This document shows positions 16,319-27,874 of a stretch of 64,000 bases of DNA, piece by piece. The notes under the pieces are model-generated. The model had not been told where the DNA came from. It did no database searches and was given only the letters and a program-made list of their open reading frames with translations. A program made the translations under genes and the position numbers. The stretch spans positions 605,163 through 669,162 of the forward strand of contig CAJNOI010000027.1 of NCBI GenBank assembly GCA_905250115.1, given 5' to 3'. Source of the DNA: Adineta steineri (taxonomy: Eukaryota; Rotifera; Eurotatoria; Adinetida; Adinetidae). Position 1 is the first letter of the stretch; each line of letters begins with the position of its first letter.

Positions 16319-17400
16319 AATAAATTTTACTGATTATCTAAAATATTTGTGAATGAAAATTATATTCAACTCTGATATAAATATATACTGACATCGTACA
16401 GGAATATAAAAATACCCAAATGATGACGAATTTCTTTCCTCGTATGGGATAGAAGAGAACAAAAGAACTATTTTTATTCTATGTATTGCACAATCTAATC
16501 GATTTCTTAAGGGAAATTTAATATAACTAGAATTTTGAAAAAAAGTCAATGTATATAACAACCGATAGTTGTAGCTTTTCGAAATATAAAACAAATTTCA
16601 TCAATACCATACGAATCTTTATTTACAGTAAATTGCCATTTATTGTATATATTCAAAGTATAGGATATTTTCATTAGAGAAAATATAATCGTGACGAAGC
16701 TGTATGAAACTCGATTGAGCTTAAAGTATGTCAAACCATGTGGAAAAATCTTTAAGATGTATATCTTGCTCCAGGACATATTAAAATTAACTCAAATTTT
16801 GAATTAAATTCGATTATGTTCAATATCTTCTCTTCTATTCTTGATTTAAAAAACATTTGTTTCATGATTAGATCGTCTCTTCTTTTATCCAAAAAAAAAA
16901 TATTATAACATGTAATAGACGAGAAAGAAAAGAGAATACAATCAACTGCAAAGCTGTGCTAAATTTCAGAGTGAATATAAAAATGTTTCTAATCACAAGA
17001 CAAAAAATATAACGAGATTTAAATTTTACTCGTGTTTGTTTTAACTTTAAAGAAGATAGATCAAAAATAAAAGAAAAGAAGAACAACAAAAAAAAGAAAG
17101 AAAGAAAAATCTTTTCAAGATCTTGGTTAACAATCATCATTCTATATATTATATCTATTCAGATCTAATGAACAATCTTTTCTTGACTAGTATTATCACA
17201 AAAGAAGAAAAATAATGAACAAAATCCATGACTAGACAATTCTATGAATAGTCCTAGTATAAATAAAGATATCACCAATACAAAAAGAAACAGAACAATT
17301 AATCACTACACGGAAGTAGAAAAAAAATTAACAAAAAGAAAAATAATCGATTCAGTCTTTATCTGACATTAAATGACTGTTCTTGATTGTTGATTAAAAC
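16319..17400. other. Intergenic region between the DDX43-like and KH genes
   Basis: The bases just right of 16318 hold a short 5' leader of the helicase gene with a splice-acceptor-like TTTTAG (complement at 16338-16340) 19 nt before the ATG. The rest is AT-rich with no supported gene; several open stretches are low-complexity chance ORFs. Confidence 0.5.
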
Positions 17401-20400
17401 TTAGTTTTCATCAGCAGTAATTGCAGCTGTTACTTGTTCATTAGATGTTAAATCTTTTTCATGTTCATTCGAAGTTAAATCTTTGTCTTTTTCTTGTTCA
17501 TCATAATGAATTGATTCTTCAACCTATTGTTTAACATAAAATAGAGTTTTGAAAATTTTTATTTAGATTGAATTTACTTTATTATCTTGTTCTGATTTTA
17601 TTGTTAAATCTTTTTCTCCATTTGTATGTGTTGATGATGAATTAAAAACTCGGGCTTTATTTGGTCGATTACGTCCGACAAGACGTTGTTGTTTTCTAGC
17701 TGCATTTTCATCATTAGCAATACGAATTTTTTCTAATTTATCAAGTAATGAATCAAATAATTCTTTTGATGTATCATCTAATGCATGATAATATTGTTTT
17801 TGTATCCAAAAACCATCATCGGTTGTACAATCAATTTCTTTTGTTTCTGGACATGTTCTCTTAGATTTATGTCGTGGTGATACAGATGATGAATTTGATG
17901 ATGATGAACCACCATTTTGTTGATATTGACAATCATTTGATGTACGATTATGACCATTATTTGTATTATTAAAATCATTAACTTCTCCAGGACGTTTATC
18001 TGTTTTACGTGAAGCTGATGTTGGTCGATGAGTAAAATCAAATGATGGAGTATTTTGAAAATTATATGATGGTTGAGGTAATTGAGTACCATTACCAAAA
18101 TGTAAAGGTCTTGTCATAAAACCTTCAAGTAATAAATATATATATCTATGTATGTTAAAGAACAAGAAAAATCAATATATATCTACCTGGTTCTCTTTGT
18201 GTATGATGTAATTCAGGTGGTGCTGTCAATGACATGGATTGTTGTTGTTGACGATTATTTGAAAATGTATGTTGCTGAGAATGTTCAAAATTTTGATTAG
18301 GTACAGAAAGTTGTGGTTGATCATTTTGTGGTGAATTTTGATATGGTGAAGATTGTGTTGGAAGATCAACATAGTGAGATTCAAGTACTTGTACAGCTTG
18401 ATCATCTTCATTTCGTAAATAACTACGTATTGTATCAATAGCAAAATTAAGATTACGCGTTTGATATGCAGATATTGTACAATCAGTGTAACCATTATCA
18501 TTTGGATGACGTGCAACAACAATATCACGTAAATGACATTTTGATTGAATACGTCTTAGAGTAGAACCACGTGAGCCTTAAATTTGAATATAAAAATAAA
18601 GATTAGCGGAAGGAGAAACAAAACTACAAAAAGATCAAAATTAACATACCAACAATACGTGCAACACAATTACTTCGAATAAGAAGAATTTGTTCATATG
18701 CACCATTATTTCGACCACGATTAAAAAATGTTCGTTCATGATAATTATTAAATGGTGATGATTGCCCTTGATATTGTTGAGATGGTGATTGACGATAATT
18801 ATTATTATTATTATTATTATGTTCATAACGACGTTGTTGTTGTGGTTGTTGTTGATGATAATCATTATTATTATTATTATTATTATATTTTGTACGTTGA
18901 TAGTTATTAGAATCATTATTGGTTTGTTCTTCATCAGCTGCAAACAAGATGTGTCTAATTTATTTGTTTGAAATGTAAGTTATTTACCTTTGTACGGTTG
19001 AACAGGTACACCTAAAACATCATTGATAAATGCAGTTAATTGAAGTGCAGCATCAGTTATATTCTCATATAATTCACCAGTAATCGAAAGTTCATTTTGC
19101 CATTGTTTATCACCAAATTTAGGTAATTTAAAAGGCTATAAAAGAATATTAAATAAATAATCGAGATAATTCTCTCTGATTCTTCTCTTATGAAAAGCTC
19201 TAATGATATATTTATTTCAGTTTTTATTCCTTACGAGAGAACTCACAGATATAAATGATTACATTCATATACAATAGTCTTATCTATCATTTAAAAGATT
19301 TACAATGCTCCGAATAATAACAGATCTCTCCTAATAATTCCTCTATTGCATATGCATTCTTCTTACATTTATCACAGTAACTTTTAAACGTTGTTGTAAT
19401 GAACCAGCAAAAAAATTCCAATTTTCTATAATAAATCAATAAATCTAATTTATACGTAACACATATCAAATAAAAATTTATACTTTTGAGTACTTCTTGT
19501 CCTTGACTTGTAATAAGTATTGTAAATGTATATTCCGGTTTTCGTTCAAGTGGTACAAATTTCAATTGTTCTTGTTCAGTAGTTTCATCTTTAGTATCAC
19601 TTTTTTCTTCATTTGTATTTGATGTTGATGGCGCAAAAGGTTTTTTTTCTTCAGTAATCGAAGAATCAGGATTAATCGTTGTTACAAATATTGATGTTGG
19701 TTGTGAAAGGGATTTTTCATCAGTTTTTTCATTATCTACATACGAAAAAAAACTAAAATAACTACGAGAATATTAATAAAAAAAAACTACCTGCTGAAAC
19801 TTCTGTTTCATGAGATTCTTCGTTATTAGTTGTCATTGTTGATTGATTATTAGTTTCAGTATCACCTTGATTTGTTGATCGTGTTGATGGTTTATGTGGT
19901 CGATTCATAATTTCGATAAGACATTTTCTTACATTAGCCTCTGTACCAAAAACTTTAAACGAATGTTTTGGAGGATTTTGATAAGCCGGCTAAAAAAAAC
20001 AGCAAAATCAATAGTAAAATATCAATAAGATATTAAAAAATAATTACAAATATGTTAACATTGAATGTTTTGGAAAGAGATTGTAACGTTGAATTTTCGT
20101 CTATATAAAAGAAAGAATAATATAAATTTGTTATTATTTTCTCTAAAAAATTTTTTTATACCATCATGTCGTCCAAGTAAATGTTTTCCTTGTCGATGAT
20201 CAGTTAAAAATCGAATATTACAAGAGTTGGTGTCTGATACTTGATAGTTATTATATTTTTCCAAAAGTTTTTCTCGATCACCTTGTTCAGTTGAATAACG
20301 AATATCTTGTGGAAATGTTATTCGACGTGTTGGTTCTTGTTTATTTGAATTTGTTGATTCATTTAAGATTTTATTTTCCGATGAAGGTGAGGAAGATTTT

Positions 20401-20498
20401 TCATTTTCATTTGTTTCATTCGTTGATTGATTTTCATTAGTAGTTTCATTTTCAGAAGCAATTTTTGCCTCGGGTAATTCTTGTTCTTGATTGCTCAT
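17401..20498 (-). CDS. Asn/Gln-rich RNA-binding protein with three KH-like modules
   Basis: Ten exons: 20162-20498, 20048-20100, 19791-19989, 19484-19735, 19367-19425, 18988-19135, 18650-18937, 18187-18576, 17578-18122, 17401-17523; 2394 nt, 797 aa, phases consistent. The N-terminal about 80 residues are Asn/Glu/Ser-rich. A first KH-like fold covers about 90-165 (RFLTDHRQGKHLLG...), but its loop reads GRHD rather than GxxG. A second KH-like segment (about 250-345, TFTILITSQGQ...) has no GxxG. The third is canonical: LLIRSNCVARIVGSRG with GSRG at 446-449, followed by TLRRIQ. Long Asn/Gln tracts separate modules two and three. The C-terminal part contains a predicted helical segment (DSLLDKLEKIRIANDENAARKQQ) and basic patches. 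I do not recognise an orthologue; a germline or mRNP role is inference from KH modules and neighbours. Confidence 0.85.
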
Positions 20499-21382
20499 GA
20501 TTTAATCTATGAGAAACGAAAAAAATAACATCGAATAAAATAATGATTCGTAAACGTGATTGTTATTGTTATTGTTATTGTTGATTTGTGAAAAAATTCA
20601 AAAATATGGGAAAGATAAAAACTAGGTGAAATTTGGAATAATTCCAAATTTTAAAGGGAAGTTTTTGAAAAGTTTTATTATGAAATTCTATGAGATTTTG
20701 TTTTTATTAATTATTTCAACTATTTTCTATAAATAACCAGAGATAAGACTTGCCATAGATGGCAGTGTTACGCATGGATTAACAATTGTTTAATTATACG
20801 CTTTGTCAATTAGATTAGTAAATCTAACTTTAAAATCAAAACAAATACTCAACGTTTATTAATATCATAAAATTTTGTTATTTTTTATATAGTGATGATT
20901 ATTCAATCGCAATTGATAATTCAATAAATCTTTCGCTTAAAAAGAATTCGAAAAAAAATCTTTTTTTTATAAATAATAATAAAAGAAATTTATAACATTA
21001 AATACGTATCCATTGATTTAAGAGATTACGTAATCTGAGAAGCATGATATGTTATCTATATGAATGTCAAACATTGCGTACACTGTTAGAAATTATTTTA
21101 TAAATACAATGATTCTCAAAATATCGTTTCGATAGAGTTTATAATGATAAAATACAAAGGTTTTCGATTTCACTATATTATCTATAGTATGTGATGAAAT
21201 CTTACATACAAACTATGTTGATATTATTCAATGATTATGTTGTAAACTTTTAAAATATTTTTTTTTATATTTCACAATTTAAGAATCATTAGTCGATATG
21301 AAAAGAATAGAACTTTTTTATTTTGTATTATGATATTATTCAAGCTTTTATTGGTTTATTTAATTAAATAGAAATTATAATC
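20499..21382. other. Intergenic region between the KH and PLAC8 genes
   Basis: It starts with a short leader of the KH gene containing a strong acceptor-like TTTCTCATAG (complement ending at 20507) 8 nt before the ATG, then a TTG/TTA trinucleotide run near 20563-20583. The remainder is AT-rich with nothing recognised. Confidence 0.5.
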
Positions 21383-21864
21383 TTAATTAATTCCATGATG
21401 TTTAAGTTCATTTCGCATTTGAACACCAACACAAAAACTACAGAAAGCAGTTGTACAATAATCATCGCACGCACCACCCTGAAAGATGAATTATAAACAT
21501 TCAATTCGACTATTGTTAGTGTTTTATTTAACTTACTCTAATATGTAAAATAGATCGAACTTTCATACGATACACAGCGAGTGCATTCGGAACACATAAA
21601 CATGACCATTTCGATTCATCAATTGAATCAGCTAATGAACCCATAAAACAACACCAACAAAAATATGCATAACAACCTAAATAATACATTACTTGTTAAG
21701 AAAATATCAATATATTAAATATTAATCTTACATTGTGACCAATCATCGGTACAACTGCATAAACCTGTGTGCCATTCGTTCTTATATGTTCGAAATGGGT
21801 CAGCACTTGGCATTGGTTGTTGAATAGTTACATATGGTATTTGTTGAGGATGAATTTGTGACAT
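21383..21864 (-). CDS. PLAC8 family cysteine-rich protein
   Basis: Three exons: 21732-21864, 21537-21676, 21383-21478; 369 nt, 122 aa, phases consistent. The start ATG (complement 21862-21864) gives a Pro/Gln-rich N-terminus followed by WHTGLCSC, then CCYAYFCWCCFMGS and a final GGACDDYCTTAFCSFC block. Paired Cys clusters separated by about 60 residues define the PLAC8 (cornifelin/FCR) family, whose members are small membrane-associated proteins linked to cell size, metal handling or differentiation depending on lineage. Length matches the family. Function here cannot be set more closely. An acceptor-like TACAG lies 18 nt before the ATG. Confidence 0.88.
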
Positions 21865-23825
21865 CACTTTAATTATATCAGTCTGTATTAATTAACTTGA
21901 TAATATCAATGTACACTATATAATATTGTTGCTTTTTGCAGTATGCGAATGAATACAAGATTGAAAAAAATAGTTTGTTAATATAGGGCAATGATATGAG
22001 TTGTTTGAAGCGTTGCTACAACAAAATATGATTTGATATCATCACATGCGTCACAAAATAGGTCAGCAAACATTTTTTTGTTATAGTCATTCTACTATCT
22101 TTATCTTAATATTATTTGTCACCAAGGATTTGTCAACAATTATTTGCTATTATAACATCTTTCAGCCTTGTAATAAAACAACAATAAACTAGAATCAAAA
22201 TGTACTCACGTATTCATATATCAAAACTACCATAAAAATGTTAAAATACACCTCCACAACAATTTCTTTCGATATAAATATTTCGTATAGTTTGCAAAAA
22301 TACATTATATTATAAGATCTCTTTGACATAATATCATATTCTTTTTCTAATATATAAAAATGTTCAATTGAAATTAGTTTGATATAGAATAATCATGAAA
22401 CTTTTTTTCCGTAAATATCACAATAAACGATATAATATTTAAATGATATAGAAATTTGATTAATGAAATCATTGAGTGCAAATTTTAACTTATCAATATC
22501 TTGTTTTATTATCCTTTTTATGACCTTCGTGTTCTATATCCATTCATCGATAATAATGTTTTTCTTTTACATAAGAAATATATATCAATCTAATTTCTTA
22601 TTCAATTTATATACTAAAATTTTATTATTATAACATAATGAATGTTCTATATACAATATGACATAGTATTTCTTTTTACTTTTAGCTTATTAAAACTAGG
22701 GCAATGATAAAAACAAACGATTGCTGTTTTGTTATTATCATCGCATCGTTTATTAACGTTGTCTTCTCCTATTTCTTTCCTTCATTTTGACTCGATTGCA
22801 AATGAGAAACCTTTCATTTACTCATTTACGCTTATTTTTCCTCTCATATCTATATGTTGCTTTCTTTATTATCAGAACTCTATATCCGGCGGCAATAAGG
22901 AAACAAGAAAAAGACAGCTAACAAACCATACACATATCTTCTTGTCGTGACTTATTGTTTAGGAATAAATATTATAATATATATATATATTAACATCGGT
23001 GACGTTTTCAACAGATGTCGCTTATATTCACTATAGATTTAGTTTATTTTTATACTTTAATATGAAGTGAATCTTCTTTTTCAATAAGAATATAAAATTT
23101 CATATGTACTTTATTCTTATTTAACCTAATTTCATGAGAAATAAATAAATATATATACATTTATATATATATATATTGTTGTCGTCGACGAGCATTGGTG
23201 TATTGCTCAAGATGGCTACTTTTGCTTACATGCATCCAACCACCGACAACTAACTACTTCTAGCATATGAGGGAAGAGGGAGAAAGAGTAATAAAGTTGT
23301 AAAAAAAAAGAGTGTATGCATGTATAATGAACAAAGGCTATCAGCTGGACACGAACAGAAAAAGAAAAAAGAAATATTGAATGACCTTTTTAGATTGTTG
23401 ATTCATCTTCAAGCAGCGTTACCGATCTCTATCTATCAGAACAACGTCTATACAATTGATCCTATTACAAAACTTGATTGATTTGTTATTATCGTGCAGA
23501 TTAAAATATCACAACAGCTATAAATATATATATCAAGTGATTTATATGATAATTTCGTCGTTATTTTTCATTTATTGTCATTTAAATCAAACGATTTAAG
23601 GTGACTGGAATTTTCTTTTTTTTTTCTTGAATACTCTTTGGTGTCTATCGGCAACGATTATGTAAACAACATCGTCATTATAAGTGTATTAATACGTATT
23701 ACATCAGCCAGTCATATCGTCAAATCGGATAACATTGACAAGACACACCCATTACAATAGGTGTGTCATAAAATTTATTAATTTCTAGTACGTTGATATA
23801 TATATATATACTGGAGACAAAAAAT
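21865..23825. other. Divergent intergenic region between PLAC8 (-) and BMAL-like (+) genes
   Basis: It must hold promoters for both genes because they are transcribed away from each other. TA dinucleotide runs lie near 22978-22991, 23164-23176 and 23798-23808. A perfect 8-bp inverted repeat at 23742-23767 sits just upstream of the BMAL-like start. No coding sequence is supported. Confidence 0.55.
23742..23767. promoter_or_regulatory. Inverted repeat upstream of the BMAL-like gene
   Basis: GACACACC (23742-23749) and its exact complement GGTGTGTC (23760-23767) are separated by 10 nt, ending 58 nt before the BMAL-like ATG. The GGTGTG core resembles a T-box half-site. A dimeric binding site is possible; so is a chance palindrome. 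Confidence 0.3.
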
Positions 23826-26800
23826 ATGCGCTCCGAGCAAATTATCGACGAGTAAGATTTTATAAGTAGATCGTATCGTATATAATTTTTCTTTCGTTGT
23901 TTTTTTTTCTAGTGTCGATGGTCGCTCAAGAAGTGAAATAAATACAGAAGAAGAAACTGATGATGAAGAAGAAGCATCACAATCACCAACAACACATAAG
24001 AAAACTGATAAAAAACGAAAGTAAATAAATTTTTTCTATTAAATTTTAATTACAAAACATTTTCTCTATCGATATATTATAGAATAACTCATAGTGAAAT
24101 CGAACGTCGTCGTCGAGAAAAAATGAATCGTTATATAGATGAAATAGCTCAATTACTTCCAATAGATGCTGCTAAAAAACTTGATAAATTAACTGTTTTA
24201 CGAGTTGCTGTTGATACAATAAAATATCTAAAAGGTAAGACAAAGAAAGAAAGAAGATATATATTATAAAAAACGATAAAACAAATATATTTGTTTTTTT
24301 CTTCATCCAGGTGCATCTTCAAAAGTTTTATCAAGTGGTTTTGGAAAACAGATATATTTAAATGATCAAGAATTACTAGAATTAACATTAGCTACAATTG
24401 ATCAAATGGGTTCATATTTTTTTCTTATTATTGAATGTCAAAAAGGTCGAATATGTTATGCATCACATTCAACTGAAACATTATTTGGATATAAACCAGT
24501 TTGTTGAAAAATAATACATACGTTCTTTTCATCTGAATATATTTTATTTTAAATAGGCAGAATTATGTTCTCAATCTATATACGATATTACCATTGCAGA
24601 TGATGTTGAAATAATCAAACAACATTTAGTAAATGAAACTAAAACATCAACATCATCAACATCATCAACTAACAATGATGATTTATCAAATGATTCAAAA
24701 CGTATTAATTATTTCAAAATTTATTTTTCGAAAATAAAATATCTTTTGAATTTATAGCTGTTTCATTGATAACAACAAAACAAAATTGGTTCGAAACAGG
24801 CAATCGACGAGCATTCTCATGTCGTATTAAGTCAAAACTAAAACGATCAAATAAAAAACCAACAACAACAACAACAACAACAAATTCATCTAGTAATATA
24901 TTTTCAATTGAATTTATTGTCTATATATTTTTAATATAGATGATTATGTTACAGTTGATTTTATTGGTTATATAAAGCAATATTCTCTTATTGATGACAA
25001 TCCAAATGATGCCAAACCACGAACTAGTCGTCGACATTCCAATCCAAATATATTAACACCATCAGATGTTTACAATGCTATTGGAACTAATCCTGTATCA
25101 TGTCTTATAACAATGGGACATGTACCAAAATATATTGAAGAAACAAGTCAAACTCATGAAACTATTCATACAATTGATCGAATATTTTCATGCAAATTAA
25201 ATTCTGATGGACAATTTACTTATTTTGATAAAATGTAAGACGTCCTTGATTATGCTTTTTTCTAAAATAATTTCAGAGAGTAGTTAAGTAAAATTTTTCT
25301 TTTTCATGTTGCACAAGAAGAAGAAAAAATCGAGAAGAAATATGTAAACAAATAGTAACGACTGAAATGTGAATCAATAAGTTTTGAAGACTTATGAATA
25401 ATTTCATATATATAATGAATTTCAATTCCAATTCAATGAATCAACTCACTTAATGTCAAGTGTATTGAAACCTTTTTGTCTGGAAATATGAAATGCATAC
25501 ATATTTTCTACAGATGGGTTTTTTGAAAAGCTATTCAATGTTATATATATATCCCATACGAAAAAAAAGTATCAGTTTGAAATTTGTTCTTATTGACAAA
25601 CATTCGTGAGAGCTAAGAACATAAAAAATCAATTCGCTTAAATAGAAATGCCTGAATTTGTACCCGTTAGGAAAATGACGTTTTCTTTCAGTAGGGTGAA
25701 GGACATGCACTTTGATCACAAATACATAACATCGTACGAAGTTTCAATCGACGAATAAAAATATATAAACATATTTTTATTTTTCTTCCTTTTCTAAATG
25801 GGCGCCAGTCTTATATCCATACTCGTCACGGTTGAATTATGTCCTTATTGCTTTCGTATTAAGAAGAATATACTTTTTAGTTAATATTACATGAAAATAG
25901 TAGATTTTCTCAACTATCTTTTTATTGTGATGCACTGTAAGGTTTTATCAGTAGAGTTTCTACACTTAAATTTGATAGTATGTAAGCAAAAAGAACATTT
26001 TTTCTTCTTCTTATCATCGGTGAAGAATAGAAAAGAAGGCCGTTGCACTTAATATAACTCTATTGAATAAATTGACGCTATCAATCAAGTCTTTATGGGA
26101 TTTAAACGAAGAGACAGCAGACGAAAAAGTGAAATTTATAAGATGGTCTTTTTTTTTATTTTCCTTGTGATTTGTTTATTTAGTAAATAAACAACAAGTG
26201 CAATTTGACATTTTTTTTTTATTAAAAATTCATCTAGCGAATAGCGCTTAATAGTAAAAATGCAAGTTGAAGGTATTGTACACCTTTTTTTCATACAAAA
26301 TACCTTTATATTTTTGACATAATATTACTACTATGTAAATTTAATACATTCGATTAATCAGCAAAGTTTAATACAAAAAAGAATACATGTCATTATTTTT
26401 CTCTCTCTCTCGAAGGTTATTTTCCAATCTTTTCTTTGCTAATTTTCATGGTATATGATTCATCATAAATGAATGATTGTTAGTAGTAACAGTGATGAAA
26501 TATTATCAGTCTGTATTTCGATAAGTTAATTGATGTTATTTTATTCTATTTAGATGTTATTCTCTATTGGGTTATACATCACAAGATCTTCTTGGTACAA
26601 ATTTCATTGATTTCATACATGAAGATGATCGAAGTAAATTAAGTGAAATATGGAATCGAGGTAAAAGCAAACAAAACAAAGAATATTTCAATAAAATTCG
26701 TTTTGTTTCGTATATGTTAAGTTTGTCGTGATCGTCAAATAGCAACAAGTGGTTATTATCGTTTTCGTACAAGGAATAATATATATATTATTTTACAAAC

Positions 26801-27110
26801 AGTATTTGAACCATTTATTAATCCATGGAATGATGAAGTTGAGATAGTCGTTGCAAGAAATAAACTTAAGTAATTCATCGATTTTCTTTTTTTAATCTAT
26901 ATATTGATTTATTATTAAATTGTTTTTAGAACTAAATCTACTCGGTCACATACATCTACGAGTTCTAGTAAGAAAATTTTGCTTTTAATGTAATATATTC
27001 TATGAATTATCATCTTAATTTTTCTAGAAAATGACAATCCAAAAAATTCTGATGTTAATTTACCATCTACATTAGTGCCAACAGAATTTCTACGTCAACT
27101 ACTTCCATGA
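23826..27110 (+). CDS. BMAL1: BMAL/Cycle-type bHLH-PAS circadian transcription factor
   Basis: Eleven exons: 23826-23851, 23913-24020, 24083-24234, 24311-24498, 24557-24701, 24758-24892, 24940-25234, 26554-26660, 26722-26869, 26930-26967, 27028-27110; 1425 nt, 474 aa, phases consistent. The bHLH (about 44-97) reads ITHSEIERRRREKMNRYIDE, with the His/Glu/Arg set that contacts E-boxes, then LDKLTVLRVAVDTIKYLKG. PAS-A follows (about 112-205, QMGSYFFLIIECQKGRICY...) with LFGYKPAELC. PAS-B spans about 290-420 (LLGYTSQDLLGTNFIDFIHE...). This is the BMAL/Cycle class, the CLOCK partner that activates E-box genes. At 474 aa it is shorter than vertebrate BMAL1 (about 626) and near Drosophila CYC (413). 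The C-terminus ends FLRQLLP, without the extended transactivation tail. The PAS-B region is interrupted by a 1.3-kb intron. Confidence 0.9.
25235..26553 (+). other. Long intron of the BMAL-like gene
   Basis: A 1319-nt intron inside the PAS-B coding region, more than ten times the usual intron length here. It is AT-rich and contains no domain-bearing ORF; I see no repeat or RNA gene. Confidence 0.7.
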
Positions 27111-27874
27111 ATAAAAAGAAAATGTCAACTTTTTAATTTCATGCAGGTTCACATTCACCCGTCCAATAATAGACTTTTAATTAAAGAAAAAAAAGAATAT
27201 GACTGTCTTCTTCTTTAAATCTATGAGTAACATCATGTTGGTTTTTTTTCTCGGTGTAGGATTATCTTAAATCGGTGTTTGACATGGAAGATATTATTTT
27301 TTATTAAAACTTGTAAATATATATGAAAAATGTATATAATCATATGATGATGAAATATTTGTGTTTCGATTGTTAAAAGATATTTAATTATTATCAATGT
27401 TTTTTTGTTTCTATATAGACTAGAAAAACAAGGATAATAAGATAAAAAAAACAAAACATATATGATACATCTTTTTCTATTATTTAACTAATTTTGTTAT
27501 TTTTTATCTTAAAAAAACAATAATATGATTTTTTTTTATTAATCTCTTCTAGAAACAATATGTCTAATTTATTATTATTATCATCATCGTCATCATCATC
27601 TATTATTTCTATCATCTATTTGTTGAATTTCTTTTTTGTTATTTAATGTATAATTATTATGTATATGAATTCTTGCTTTATTCTGATAAGTATTTAACAT
27701 ATTATTATTCTTTACTATCATTAAATTTTATTTGAAATCATTATTTTGATTTCGTGTCCAAATTTTGAACTCCTCTTATTTATATATTAATATCAAACTT
27801 TTTTTGTCTTTCGACCAAACTTCTTCTTTTTTTGGAGAAAAAAAAACATTTTTGTTTTTATTCTGATTTTGTCA
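27111..27874. other. Intergenic region between BMAL-like and N4BP2-like genes
   Basis: Very AT-rich, with a trinucleotide (ATC/ATT) run near 27570-27610. It should hold the BMAL-like 3' UTR and the next promoter. Nothing coding. Confidence 0.5.

Noticed and set aside
18641-18943. Poly-Ile frame on the - strand and its + strand counterpart near 18789-18971
   Set aside because: Shadow frames of the AAT/CAA tracts that encode Asn/Gln runs in the KH protein.
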